Counted from the first letter of the stretch, positions 25,902 through 38,777 are shown. The stretch is DNA of 64,000 nucleotides from Brevipalpus yothersi (GCA_003956705.1 QZCP01000070.1:1-64000); one strand, 5' to 3'. Program-made: numbers and translations. The notes: a model not told the origin generated them from the sequence alone.

Positions 25902-27181
25902 ATGTCAGCTACCGAACAGATGCGAGCTATGCTTGATGAATTGATGGGCACATCTCGTGAAGGTCCCGATAGTAATCGACATCGACACCACTTTTCGGAC
26001 GCTCGTGTGTGTAAAAGTTTTCTACTATCATGCTGTCCACACGATATACTGGCCTCAACGAGAATGGATCTGGGCGAATGTCCCAAAGTGCATGATCTTG
26101 CTTTGAGAGCTGATTATGAGAAGGCATCGTTAAGCAAAAATTATGGCTATGAGCTGGATGCTCTGGATCATTTGCAAGCTTTTGTGGCAGATGCTGATCG
26201 TAAAACTGAGTTAGCAAAGAAGCGTTTGGCAGAAACACAGGAAGAATTGAGCTCCGAGGTGACATCAAAGCTGAATCGAGTTCATCAATTGGCTGAACAG
26301 ATTGGTAAAAAATTGGCTGCCGCTGAGCAATTGGGTGCCGAAGGTAATGTTGAAAAATCTCTTGAAAATATGGAGGAAGTGGAAAAATTAAAGAAAGAAA
26401 AGCAAGCTGCTGAAATGGATTATCGAAATTCGATGCCAGCTTCCAGCTATCAGCAACAAAAATTACGTGTATGTGAAGTGTGTTCAGCATACCTTGGAAT
26501 CCATGATAATGATCGCCGATTAGCTGATCATTTTGGTGGTAAACTTCATCTTGGATTCATTACAATTCGAGAAAGACTCGACGAATTAAAGGTGAGTTTC
26601 TTATCTTATCTGTTTCTTCATCGAGAATAATCACACTGTGTTCGAGTCAAATGATATTGCTAAGATGTAAGCTCTCTATTAATAATTTGTGAATATTTTT
26701 TGTAAATGTTTGCTCTTTCAAACATGATAATTCAAATTGAAACCGAAACTAATGATGATTTTTTTTCCTCTTTCTGCAGAAACTTGTCAGCGAGAAAAGA
26801 AGCAAAGGGCTATTACCAGATCGAAATGAAGAGAATGATCGACGAAATCGACATCGAGATAGAGGTGACCGAGGTCCTAGATACCATTATGATAGAGGTC
26901 GTGATCGCAATCTTAATGAAAGAACTGATAGGTTCCCAGATCGAGGTCGACCTAAAGATTCTGAAGATAATTTTGTAAAATCAAATCGTAGTAGATCTCG
27001 GTAAGAAGATCCCATTTCTTACAGTTTTATTGTCGTCTAATTATTATCTTTACTCTTACTTCTCAATAGTTCCCGTGAAAGATACTATCGAAAAAGTCGA
27101 TCTAGGTCACCGAAACGGCATTCCCATAGATCTGGGTCGCCTCGTGAGCGGAGATCTGAGCGTAGAAATGTGCGTGAATAA
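25902..27181 (+). CDS. LUC7L: LUC7-like U1 snRNP-associated splicing factor
   Basis: Exons 25902-26591, 26780-27000 and 27070-27181 join in phase to 340 residues. LUC7 proteins sit on the U1 snRNP and help it choose 5' splice sites in the nucleus. Visible features: N-terminal MSATEQMRAMLDELMG, which is nearly invariant in the family. The first zinc finger is CCCH-type with Cys37, Cys44 or Cys45, Cys60 and His64. A long coiled coil spans about 88-175. The second zinc finger is C2H2 (Cys191, Cys194, His210, His216) followed by GGKLHLGF. The C-terminus is Arg/Asp/Ser-rich with short RS stretches. That RS tail is shorter than in human LUC7L or LUC7L2 (about 370-390 residues). An in-frame ATG-bearing extension from 25881 encodes an Ile run and is unlikely to be used. 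A poly(A) signal lies at 27327. Confidence 0.93.
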
Positions 27182-28270
27182 CCTGTATGAGCTTTATTTG
27201 AGGTATGTAATCTGAATTGGCAAAAAATTGTAATTCCCGAAGTTGGTCTTTTATAAATTCATACAACGCTTCAGCAACAACAATTCTCATCTACCGATCC
27301 CTCCCATCAATTCTCATCTTCACCACAATAAATTGATCTTTCATGAATCATATGAACGATGTATACCGGATTAATACTCGTTTATTCCAATTATTTCGTC
27401 AGATGTCAAATTAACAGACGGTTAACATCCGTCTCACTCTGATTGACCATCAATTTGAGTGAAGGTTGCTCCAAAGGATACTAGAGCGATCAAGGGCCTA
27501 ATTGATAGTACCAACATTATTCTGATATGAAATGCTCCTCTCGAAGTTCCACTCCTTCGAAGGGACAGGAACACGACAGACTTTCTGAAAAAAGCTGTAA
27601 ATGGCTTTATCAGATCCCAATTCGTCGTCTAGGGCTGATTTTCCGAGCATCGTTTGACGTCACAATTGGCCAGTCGGGAGTCGATGCTTATAAAAAAATC
27701 CCTCTTTTCATTCATGAATCATTCGACTCCCTGTTCAAGATGCTAATTCGTTATCAGAGGAGACCAAAGTTGATCCAAAAAGTACGTGATAGGGATGAAG
27801 ATCACCACTGATAGGTATCTCATAGGATTGTGAGATATTACAGGAGGAGATTAAAAGTCAAAGATGGAGAGGTTTTATATCTCGCATTGGATATGATTTG
27901 ATTTATTTAATACGTCAAAATTGAAGCCATTGTATAGACATCGTCGACCATAACAGTGAGCAAAGGCTAGCTCTCAGTTCAAGTTTTGTGATAAATTCAT
28001 AGGAAAATTGAAGGCAAAAATATGAATTAAAGTGAATGAATCCAGGACAATTCGATTCGACGATTGTTCATCTGTGAACATTGGACAAGTTCGACAAGTT
28101 GAATAATATTATAAGGGGAGCTGGAAAAGCTTTGCTATTTACAAATGGTAAAATGCATCAAAAAAGGAGCGAAATGTAGCCATTTGATTGGAAATTGGAT
28201 CAGCAATTAAATTGATATCGAGTTCACATTTGGTTGACAATTCAACCCTATGATATAAATTCAAAATTCA
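27182..28270. other. intergenic region, source of duplicated flank
   Basis: Convergent intergenic DNA after LUC7L and after the zinc-finger-module gene. The plus-strand open frame at 27527-27811 has no recognisable family. The part from about 27870 to 28270 is the parental sequence of two copies in the F-box array (55594-55790 and 59300-59700). Confidence 0.6.
27327..27332 (+). terminator. candidate poly(A) signal of the LUC7-like gene
   Basis: AATAAA 146 bp beyond the LUC7L stop codon. Confidence 0.5.
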
Positions 28271-30735
28271 TTATTGACCTTTCACTCGACAGCCAGGATG
28301 TCTACGTCGAATATGCATTCTTACCATTCCAATGGCAACATGAAATTCATCGCATATCATACAGCGACAAGGTAGAGAGTGTTCCAAATGGCCCTTGATG
28401 ACGCGTGGCTTTTCGCAAGCTTTCTTAGAGCATTCCTTGCCCTGATGGTAAGGAAAACCGCAAGAATATCGTCCCGACTCATCACAGACAACATTTTCAT
28501 CCATAAAACGATCAAGCTCCTCTTGTGACATGGGTTTCCTACTGATTGGATTGTATACCTGGTAACTTGGTCTACCATCGACATTAAAAATATTATCATC
28601 ACTCAAAAAGAAGTCACTAGGAGTAAATTTGGTTTTACCAGGAGTGTGACTGAAAAATCGTTCCTCAAGAGAATCAGAATTTTGAGGGGAAGGCTGTCCA
28701 GAGAATTGATCATAGTCACGCATTCTGGGCGAGTGTGGCCCACTTGAATTGGTAGCATAATCAGATACTTGAGAAGAATGGGCTGATAGTTCATGACGAT
28801 CTTGTCCCAGGCATGAATCATCAATGTCTTTTTTCATACTTATGTGAGAAGGAATTTGACTGGCGCAAATTATCTCATTTGACTCTGACAGAGATGTGTT
28901 TGAGAGACAATTCATTCCACTATCCACGCTGCTATCTTCTCTTATTTGAGATGTACCAGAAGGCCTCTTGTTGGATGCTTGAGATTGAGATTGACTATTG
29001 TTATCAATTTTGGACAAACTTTGTCTCACTCTAGCCATCTCTGCTTCCAATTCTCTCATTCTCTCTTGGAGAGCCAATTGATCAGGTTTTGCATCTGCCT
29101 TACGGGTGACTACCATCACTCTGACAGGCTTACCACCATGAGATAGATTTTGAATTGGATTGCGAGGCGAGGAACTTGTCACAGACGTAACCCTCCTTAT
29201 AGCAGGATGGCCTTGTCTAGTTACTGGTTTTGGTAGTGCTTCATGTTTACCTTGAGCTGGTTGTGCACCACGACAAAGCTCTCGAAACAAAATTTTGGCA
29301 GATAATTTAGCAGGAGCATCAGACTGGGGTTTAGGATCAGGAGTAGGAGTAGGCTTGGGATTGGGATTAGGGTTAGGATTGGGATTGGCCAGTGGATTCA
29401 TATCTTCTTCTTCCGATTCACTTTCAAGCTCTTTGTAGTTAATTGCTGGCTGCTTGCAGCTCATCGGCCATCTCGGGATAAGAGCACGTGGTTTTGGGTA
29501 CATGGCTCTGCCAGTAATTTTCCTGAAAATCAAGGAAGAACTTGATTTCAATGCTGTTATTCAATAGATTCAACTTACCAATGAGCAAGAGCAATCTTGG
29601 GATCCTTTCGATTCACCAATCGATGAGAAAGATTTGATTTGAGAGTTAAACGATTGGTGGCAACTTTCTTTGCTCTCTGAGATGTCCAAGTTTGACTGGC
29701 AGCCTCGGAATCTGATCTCTTATTGTATAGATGGCTTAAACCATGTAAATGAAAATGTACTCGTATGCTCTTGAGACCTGAACGGAATCGATTACATATC
29801 AAACATCGATGGGGCAGATTGTCTTTGTGATGTTTCCGAATCTCAGCCAAGGTTCGCAACTTTCCTGCACAAGGTCTACCAGCATGATCAGGCATGGAGC
29901 ATAGATACTTGTCTTGCCTAACCTGTACCCGATGAAGGGTACTAAAATTTTCCGACCATTCTTTGGGAACTGAACGCCTGGTTACCGGATCATATATTTG
30001 ATAGCGATAACTGCCTCTCATTTGGATAATATGTTTATCATCAATATGAAAATCGCTTGGATCAAACTTATTACCACGTTGTTGACGGAGTGCTTTCGGT
30101 TGATCACGCGGATCAATCACATTCATGGGCGGCTCAGGGGCTACAACTTTCTTGACTTTTGGTCTCAAAAATGGCGGCTCAACTTGTGAGACGAAAGGTT
30201 TTGAACTATAATCGAAGCTGGTTCGCTTCCTTTCCGGAAGTACTTTACATGCTGACCATCTTGTCTTCCATTCGTGTGTATACAAGTGTCTTCGAATGGC
30301 CCCGCTACCAGACACAAATTTTCCACACTCCAAGCATCGATGAGGCAGAAAGCTATCATGATGGGATTTCATATCGGCACTTCTCATCGGTTTAAGTGAA
30401 CAAGTCCAACCACTGTGATCATCAAGTATACACAAAAATTTTCCCGGCTCAACCTCTTTACGATTATTCATCGAAAATGTGTGACTATACTCTCTTGGTA
30501 TAGATTTTCTGGTAAACGGATCATACACTTGATATCGAAATTTATCATTGTGTATCACAATATTATTATTATCAAGCTGAAAATCTTCCTGCTTATATCG
30601 ACACCGTACATCATTAACAGCTTGTAAAATTTTCGTATCAACCGCATCATCCGGTGTACACAAATGTTTCTGTAGTAAACCTTCTTCTCCAGGCCAAAAA
30701 TCTTCCTCATCACTACTATACTGATTCATGATCAC
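28271..30735 (-). CDS. protein with three zinc-finger-like repeat modules, unrecognised family
   Basis: Two exons, 30735-29579 and 29522-28271, joined across a 56-bp intron in phase; about 802 residues. I do not recognise the family. A module of about 100 residues occurs three times (about 52-153, 225-335, 690-800). Each has an acidic (D/E)DF strand, a YQVYDP.TRK phrase and a C-x5-G-x2-C pair. Each ends LPHRC-x2-C...H-x3-H, so it carries one or two zinc-binding sites. Between modules 2 and 3 lie an acidic stretch, an Asn-Pro repeat (residues near 435), a short coiled coil (MRELEAEMARVRQSL) and Ser-rich low-complexity sequence. A nucleic-acid- or protein-binding nuclear role is possible but only inferred from zinc fingers. 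Its 3' portion has been copied twice into the F-box array, at 56120-56530 and 59700-61015. Confidence 0.8.
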
Positions 30736-33477
30736 TTTCTCTCTTTTCTTCTCTCTTCAGCCTACCAGACAGACAGACAGACACACACCTTCCAGGTTCC
30801 TACACAGACACTCGGTTGAAAGTCACTAATTCAAATTCAAATTCACCGTTAAAAAAGTAATCACCACCGAGTCAATTAAAATCCCAATCCATTGGGTCCA
30901 CCATGATCAAAAGGCTCAGAGAGAGACCGAAGAAGAAGAAGAAGGACACAAGAGTACTAACATTAAGAGGAGGAAACAGATGAAAAGAAGGAACCAAACC
31001 AAGTTACCTTCATCAACACACAAGCTTCCTTCTTGCTGCTTGCTGTGTTCATGCTGAATCTTCATTCGCTTCCCTTCACTTTAACAGTGGCTCAACAGCG
31101 CCACTTTTTGAGTGGTGCTCAAGCTCTTGGAAGACATGGAAGAGAGACTTTTTTTGTACTTTCTTTAAAACAAAATCAAACGTTGATTTGATTGTGAGTG
31201 TGTGAGTTTGATTCAGATTAATATGGTGTGGAAAAAGTTTGAAGTTGGATCAATTGTGTGAGGTGAGTGTGATTGAGAGAATGTCCAGTAATTTTGGGGC
31301 TGATTGATGCCAGTGGACTGGAAGGTTTGAGCCATTTCCGGTTTGATGGTAAGAGCCAATATCCTGCCAGTGTTTAACGGTACTAATATCGATATATATC
31401 GAGTATACATGATCCGAAAAAATGGGGCGTTTCAACAGGTGCATTGTGTGTGTGTGAGAGGAATTAGTTGGAACTTTTAGCTTGCAGTTTGGTGATGAGA
31501 AGATGAGAATGGTGTAATCATTGACACTTGATATTGTTCAATGAGGATGACTTTTTGGGAGGGAAAATGGATTAGAAGTAAAAAATCTTCTTGAAGAGCA
31601 TTTATGGGTCAAAAAATCAGCTTCAAGGGTGGGAAATGGCAATGGAACCCCTTCTAGTCATAAGTTGGAAGTGTTAATGTCATCTTGGCCATCTAGGCTA
31701 TACTGGATCTAAGGAGATTCACCTTGATCGGAGGCTGATTAGTGCACTCCATAATTTATCAATAACCCTGGAAATCAATGTGATATGAAGCCTACCGGAG
31801 GCAGCCATTGTCTGATCTTCTTAATAGGGTCCAATCCTCCATTTCCTTAGCGATCTTGGGTGGAATATCAAGTTCTGAGTTGTCCTTTCATTTTACAAGG
31901 TCCCTTTTCAACTTTAAAGTTCTTGATTAGAATTCTTTGATGTGAAATTTCTCCGTTTGATCATACTCTAAATTGAAACGCTATATTGAATCTGCATTTC
32001 TGCTGTTCTCTTTTTTGAACTCATTTCCAGGTATCCAAAATATACTTCTAAAACGGAACTGAATACAATCATGTCGATAATTTGAAAATTTTTTCTCCGA
32101 AGATTGCATCAAGCTTCCTTAAGATGATCATCTGAAAATTTCACAGATCTGTTTCAACGGAGGCTAGTTGTTTGACAATGGATGAGAAAAAAATAAAGTA
32201 TCATAAGTAACTCGTACACGAGGTGAGTTACCCTTTGATCTGTCATTAATGATTGACTGAATACAAAATGCGTAGAGCTGACAGCATGTGTTGATAAAAA
32301 TACAACTTACAATCCTCTCATGACTAATATGTGTGTCAATGATCTCAACACACTTGATGTCTTTTGTCGACATTTTATCCAATGATTTCTACTGAATGAA
32401 TGGATGTTATTACGGAAAATTTCAAGTGTTCCATACCTTCATTTCTAGCACAATTTTCATCATCAGACTAATGAGAATGATAAATTCGAATGGAGAGAAA
32501 ACTTCTGCAAGCCATTACAGCAACCTTGCATTAGTTCCAAATAGTATGAATTGAATTCACTTTTTTTTCTCGAAATAAGATTTGATTTTTCGATTGATTG
32601 TGTTCGACCCAGAAAATGAGAATAAAATTTTGCAATTCTTATTGTTCTCTTATTCGAGGTGATTTGGTGATATAATTTTTTCAAATTTCCTCTCAAAGAA
32701 ATACTACTTTTGAATTTATTTGTGGATATAAAAAAAGTTCAATGTCTCTCTTTCTATTTCTCCACCTTCATCAGAACTTTGTTCACGTTTGTATTTTATT
32801 CAACATTCATTTACTTATACATTGTATGGGCCTACATGCATATGTATCTACTGCTACTATCGAAGAGTAGTTGGTTTGGTGTCGTGTGATGATCCATAGA
32901 TTTGCCCTTATCTTCACTTGATGTACCTTCATATTATCATTTGCTACAATCTGCATAAAAGTCATTCATGTACATGTGGTGGAGCAACTTGCAAGAAAGA
33001 GAAAGCGAACTTTGCTCGTTCTGATTCCTTGGGCTTAACAGTTACTTCAATCAATTAGTTGAGCTAGCTAATTAGTTGAGTTTAGCTACTTGGGCTGCTC
33101 ACATCTTCAATATCAAATCACTATCATTGGATCTCTCTCTATGTGTGTGTTTGATCGATCTCTTCCCGCCTCCAAATCACTTTGATTCGATTCACTTATG
33201 ATCATGTCTCTCCACCTTCTTGATATGTAACATTTTATTTTACCATCAAGTACTTCACTTGTGTGTGTGTCCTCTTCTTTGGCTGTTAATTAACTCAACG
33301 CCCTGAACATTATCGAAAAACTTATTCATACTGTGTGATTGTGTATGTGTAAATTTTTCCGTTTTGCCCAAACAACATTGGTTGCATCATCATACTCGTT
33401 GTCGTGCTTTAATCACTAGACATTGGTGTGTGTGTCTGTTTGTATATATAAATAGTTATTAAAAAGTGTACAAAAAT
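30736..33477. other. intergenic region between divergent genes
   Basis: About 2.7 kb separating the zinc-finger-module gene (minus) from the zinc transporter (plus). It begins with a CAGA/CA-rich run (30765-30790) just upstream of the minus-strand ATG. The rest has only short frames without protein-like composition. Confidence 0.6.
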
Positions 33478-35614
33478 ATGGAAAATCATGATAAAATGGT
33501 GGAAAATGGTTATGAAAAAATTTACTGTTCCGATGGAAGTATTCGATGTCAGATACAAAATTATAAAGCTCAACAACCAGGTTCATTAGTGATGGATCAG
33601 TTTCATTGTCACTCAGATTCGAATGATAGTCGATCGGGTTTAGATCATGCAACGATCACTGCTCGAAAACGACTGATATTCGCCTCAATCATATGTTTAA
33701 TATTCATGGTAATCGAAATTGTTGGCGGCATCGTGGCCAATTCATTGGCAATTGTCACGGATGCTGCTCATTTGTTAACTGATTTCGCTTCATTTATGAT
33801 AAGTTTATTGTCCATTTGGTATGCATCTCGACCGGCGACTCGGAAAATGAGTTTTGGCTACTATCGTGCCGAGGTTTTGGGGGCATTCATATCGGTGGTG
33901 CTGATATACGTGGTCACCGGAAATCTCATCTATTTTGCCATACAACGTTTGATCGATAGATCATATGATATCAACGCTGGATTCATGTTGATCACCTCTA
34001 TCTTTGGATTAGCTGTTAACATAATGTAAGTTTCAGGCTGAGCGCAAAAAAAAACGAAGAACAGAAAAACTTTCATCGGAATCAATATCTAGTGAAGATA
34101 ATTCTCTTGTTCGCGGATTGTTTTATCCTTTTTAATGTGATCGAGATGTGTTTGATATGATTTGAACATATTTTTCTTGGACATTTATTATTCAACATCC
34201 CACACACACATAGTTTCACTGATTGTCGAACCATTTCGGTTATCAGTATTTCAGTGGTCTTCACTCGGTACTATGCTTTTGTCTCTTGCTTTTCCCAATA
34301 CACACATGTGAGAAGGTATATCATGTCTGATGAGAATGTAGATTGTTTTCATTGCACTTAAGGTTCTTTGGCTTGTTGGGAACAAACTTTTTTTTCCTCT
34401 CGTGATTATGAAATACTTTCGTGCTGAGGGAAAAAGACAAACAAATATATTCACACAGAGTCACAATACATGAGAGAGCCATTGTTTTGTCATTTTTGTT
34501 GGAAAAATTTTAGGGAAAAAAGCGTTCTTCTTAACTCATTCAGTTTATCCGAGAATATTGAGGCTAAAAGACATTCGATACCAATCAACTTATGCAATTG
34601 AACATATTATTGGGCAAAAACAATCATTTCCCGATCAATTGTCTGATCAATAGTAAATAATCTGATATCTGTCGTTATAATCAGAGACATCGTCGGTAAA
34701 CTTAATTAACAGTGGGCAGATCGCAAAAAACATACGATATTGTGGGCTTCAAGATTACGTGACATGGACATAGTGTCATGAGCTCGATTTTTGATAAGCT
34801 GTCCATCTGATAATTTCACTTTATCAATCTACAGTTTGAGCATACACACACATTTTCAGCACGTCACGCAAGAAATTACTTAGAAAAAGTCATGATAACG
34901 AGCCAAGTTTGTCTGATAAAGTATAAATCTCTCTTTTTTCTCTCTCCCTAACCACAGAATGGGTATATCACTTCAAGTGGGTGGTGTACCACATGGACAC
35001 TCACATGGGCATGATCCAGAGAAGACACCGTTATTGGAAGACATAGATCGAGGTGATCGTAAAAATATCAACGTCCGGGCAGCTTTTATTCACGTTTTGG
35101 GAGATTTTTTCCAAAGTTTGGGAGTTTTTGCCGCTGCCTTGGCCATATATTTTAAGCCAGAATGGGCTTTTTTGGATCCAATTTGTACCTTTTTATTCTC
35201 ACTGCTGGTCCTGATCACAACTTTTCACATAATCAAAGATGTCATGAATGTTCTCATGGAAGGTTAGTGGAGAGCGTGTGCTAGAATAACACAGTGTTAG
35301 TTTCGATTATTTAATCGTTTTGTTTCTCGTTAATAGGTATTCCAAAAGGTATTGATTTTATCAAAGTTCACAAAACAATGGACAACATCCCGGGAGTGAT
35401 AAAGGTTCACAATCTAAGAATTTGGTCTCTTAACATGGACAAAGTTGCACTTTCTGCCCACATTGTCACCGCTCCCAATGAAGATAAAACTCGTATTTTG
35501 AAGAAAGCATCGGAAAGACTCAGATCGGAGTTTGATATTTTTGATTTAACCCTTCAAGTCGAAGAGTACAGAGAAGAGATGGACGATTGTAGTCAATGTC
35601 AGTCTCCAAATTGA
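33478..35614 (+). CDS. SLC30 family zinc transporter (ZnT2/3/4/8-like)
   Basis: Exons 33478-34025, 34958-35262 and 35337-35614 join in phase to 376 residues, typical of vesicular ZnT2/ZnT8-type carriers. Cation-diffusion-facilitator proteins export Zn2+ from cytosol into vesicles or out of the cell by proton exchange, as dimers. Visible features: a cytosolic N-terminus with HCHS (43-46), and six membrane segments from about residue 65. The zinc site is HLLTD (His98, Asp102) in TM2 and HVLGD (His228, Asp232) in TM5. A short His loop HGHSHGHD (195-202) lies between TM4 and TM5. The C-terminal domain begins GIPKGIDFIKVH and ends in a Cys-containing tail (DDCSQCQSPN). The 932-bp first intron is long for this window. 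Its last about 40 codons and 3' UTR reappear as fragments in the F-box array. Confidence 0.92.
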
Positions 35615-35810
35615 TTTATAATTAAAAATATGAAAGATCTAGATTCAATAGTTAACTCCAACAGAAAACTAAGTGAAAATATAAAAATTTGAGCTCTACA
35701 TGTCTGCCAGGTCAAATGAAAGTCGACTCGTGCTAAGTGTAAAAAATTGTGAAATATCGGTTCAGACGAAGGTTAACTTAAAATCTCCAAGTTCGATACA
35801 ATGACAATCT

Positions 35811-37563
35811 TCAAGCTCTAATGCTTGTTTGTTCGGTAAGAGACTGTCGAACTTTGTTCATGAGAGCTCCTTTTCGAAGCTGAGCATCAATGAAAATCTG
35901 ACGATACGCAGCAATCTGCTCTCGACGTACAGCTTCATGATGTTTTTCACCATCACAAATCGCTTGAAGATCTCTTTCTTGGGCCGCTCTTAATTTTGGG
36001 CGAGAAAGGTCAAAAAATTCCATCGCTTCATATCCTTCGACTAGTCCAAGACCCAAAGTACGAGGCAAAAATCGTTTATCATTGGTCAGTTCTACATAAC
36101 CACGAGTTTTGATCGTTTCGATGTGGTCAGCATGCGTCGCATCGGTTCCAATTCCATGCTTTTCCATCAAAGCAATCAGATCCGATTCAGTTAATAAGCG
36201 TGGAGGTGTTGTTTTACCCTCTTTCATGAACATTTCATCAGGAACGAAGATTTCACCCATCCTAAATTCTGGCATCTCTTTGGATGTCCACGTTACATAG
36301 GGATAAACTTCCAAATAATTTCTGTCTAATATCACCAAGCCACTGGCATGGAAACCCTCTTCATTGATCACAATTTTCACCGTAGTTTCAAATCCGACTG
36401 CATCTTGGCTGACACAAGCTAGAAAATGACGAACAATAAGTTCGTAAACCTTTTTCTCGTCCCCAACCAAATCATTGGCAGCTTTAATAGGATAGATTGG
36501 AGGATGAGCATTATCGGTCTTTTTGCCCTGTCTTGGTATTATTCCCTCTTGAAGAACTCTTTGGGCAAAATCACCCCACTGAGGGTCGCGGACCTGTGCT
36601 TCCACAGGAGGTTTGAGATTCAAATTAGATGGGAAAATATTAGTTTCAGTTCTGGGATAGCTTATGAAGCCGCCAGTATACAATTTTTCTGCTATCTGCA
36701 TCGTTTTTTTGGCAGTTATTCGTAATTTACTGGATGCAAGCTTTTCCAAAGTCACGGTGTCCATCGGTTGCGGTCTCCAATGAGTTTTCGTTTTACTATT
36801 CACATTGACTACATGAGGATGAGGAACGAAACGCTTAATTTGTTGATACCATTCGACAACAAATCCTAGAGCTGGAAATTAACATGGTCTGTAGCTGATG
36901 ACTTGATTTTCGAGATCTTTGGCGAGCTTTTGTAATAATAGCGTTTGAAATCGCGTGAAAGCTGCACCAATTCTCAGATCCAATTCTCGACGAACCCAAA
37001 CAGCATTTGATGCTTGTTCATTAGGCTCTGTCAGATTGTTAATAGCATTATTGATGGCACCGGCAGTTATTTCAGAGAATCGAGCACGAAGAACGCGTAT
37101 ATTTGATCTTCTTTCACGACATACTTCAAATATTTCAAAACCAATATTTTCACGATCACAATCAATCCATATGATTAACAATTGACAGCCAGCTATCTCT
37201 CGGTGTAGAGTTCTTTTAATTCCTTCCATATCTTTGCTAACTCGACGTACCAGTGGAGCATTGAACAGATCAGCTGGACTGCATGAATACCATTTTCGAT
37301 ATTGTTCAGAGAAATCTTCTTCCAACAAGTGACCAGACCCAGAAGTCATTATCATTTGACAGGGACCAAAATGAGGTAATTCATACTCGAATTCATATAT
37401 TTAACTTTGACATTCCTTCACGCTTTCGAGAAGATCCACGAGACATAATATTGGCCAAATTTTTGGCCGCATCGTTCTTCTCGGCAACATTTAACACTTT
37501 CATAGTAACTGTTTCACCACTTTTCTCACAATTAGTTAACGTCGCTGTTGTTAATATTGTCAT
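35811..37563 (-). pseudogene. TOP3A: decayed DNA topoisomerase III alpha copy
   Basis: Similarity to TOP3A runs without introns from the TOPRIM start (KVLNVAEKNDAAKNLA) to after the catalytic core (HGIGTDATHADHIETIKTR). Four faults are seen. (1) A frameshift near 37405 follows MSKLN. (2) A two-residue, six-base loss removes GE from the metal-binding DCDREGE signature, leaving DCDRENIG near 37150. (3) A nonsense TAA stands at 36879-36881, where the family has the Gln codon of the C-Q-F-P motif. (4) About 45 residues are missing in frame near 36803-36815. The C-terminal zinc fingers are absent, and the frame stops at 35811. The active-site Tyr phrase GFISYPRTETNIFP survives. TOP3A decatenates DNA with BLM/RMI1; this copy is very unlikely to do so. 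The intronless layout suggests a retrocopy, but no poly(A) tail is seen. Sequencing error cannot explain all four faults. Confidence 0.85.
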
Positions 37564-37701
37564 TTTACAATCGTAAAGAGTGCTTCATCAGGCCTGAAAA
37601 GTGATCTCGCTAAAGTGAAGGCACATCGAAAGCTAGACAATCCATTCGACTCTCCATCAAGTAAACAGCGAGACACAGGCGAATATAAACGATTCAAAAC
37701 T

Positions 37702-37790
37702 ATCGCGGACCTGTGCTTTCATAGAATTCAAATTAGATGGGAAAATATTAGTTTCAGTTATAGGATAGCTTATGAAGCCGGTAGCTTTTG
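37702..37790 (-). pseudogene. short duplicated TOP3A fragment
   Basis: This 90-bp stretch repeats 36586-36680 of the neighbouring topoisomerase copy, including the active-site phrase GFISYP-TETNIFPSNLN, where Arg after Pro has become Ile. About 15 bases of the parent are missing in the middle. It is flanked by a dispersed repeat (37785-37860) also found near 45920-45980. Confidence 0.8.
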
Positions 37791-37860
37791 AAGAAGTGAA
37801 TAATAGTAGATGAGAGAATTGAAGTGAATAGTTATGAATCCAACGGATAAACTTCATGTC

Positions 37861-38660
37861 TCACCTTTTTTTCCCTCGGTGTTTACCTTCATGATTTCAA
37901 AAATTAATAATAACATATAACTATAATTATCTCCTTCTCTTTTTCATCAAGGAACTTACATTACTTTTATTTCTCCATCTCTATGACTTAACATCAATCA
38001 TCATTCAACGATCCTGTCTGTTTCGTTTTGAATTTTGAATTAGTAAAAAGTTATTGATCTCTTGTTACTGAAGAGTCACTCAAGCTCAAATTTTGTGAAA
38101 CTTTTCAATAATGCCTGAATTTATCCACCTTTCTTATCCTTTATTTTTCATATTTTTCATTTCGATGCATAGCCTAATCTAAATTGACTTATTTTTCTTT
38201 CCATCCTGATTGAGAGAATGAGGGTCATGAAGCTGATTCTGGTCCAGGAAGAGTCCATCAATTTTCAGGAACCATCATATAGATAAACCACATCGCTTCC
38301 AATTCGAATGAAGTTGACTTAAGTCAAATCAACATAGCTGTATTTTGACCGCTGTGTCGATCAGAGGTGAAATAACTCTCAATTTAAGAAGGAGAAACTT
38401 GAAAGTTTCTGTAGTTTTATATTCTGTTCATGTGGCTTCGGAAATTTTTGCCTTCTATTGCGCTCAAGCACAGAGACACTGAGATGAAATAAAAATAGGA
38501 ATTTGAAATTTTCATCATGTTAAGCGGGTGAAAGATTGACCATCATCAGAAACTAACATAGAGCTATTTTTTCTGTGAGCAATGGGCATCTGGCATATGT
38601 GAAGGCCGAAGAAGTGAAGACAGGAGTTCTTCAAAGTAATGTCGCAATCAATGGTGTAGT
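37861..38660. other. intergenic region
   Basis: AT-rich DNA with no convincing coding sequence between the topoisomerase fragment and the first F-box remnant. Confidence 0.6.
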
Positions 38661-38666
38661 GTATCC

Positions 38667-38705
38667 CAGACCAAGTTCTTGAAACTCCTAGATCACTTAT
38701 CATTT
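38667..38705. repeat. dispersed spacer repeat, copy 1
   Basis: A segment containing AGTTCTTGAAACTCCTA, followed by ATCACTTAT, is repeated almost unchanged at 45991-46030. Both lie downstream of broken F-box copies, so it is shared duplicated spacer. Confidence 0.7.
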
Positions 38706-38777
38706 ACAGATTAGTCCTGTGGAAGACAGGACTGTAAAAGAGTCTGCAATGAATTATAGCAAACTGCATCGTGATAT

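Noticed and set aside
27527..27811. Plus-strand 94-codon frame downstream of LUC7L
   Set aside because: No recognisable domain and no splice partner; it lies in a convergent intergenic region beyond the LUC7L poly(A) signal.
29350..29395. TTAGGG-like string suggesting an interstitial telomere repeat
   Set aside because: It is the reverse side of an Asn-Pro coding repeat in the zinc-finger-module gene; units are GGATTG/GGGTTA mixtures and lie in frame in an exon.
36860..36900. An 18-base intron in the topoisomerase copy that would remove the stop codon
   Set aside because: GTTAATTTCCAGCTCTAG has GT...AG ends but is far too short to splice. It would also remove conserved residues, and the family has Gln (CAA) where TAA stands, so a nonsense change explains it better.
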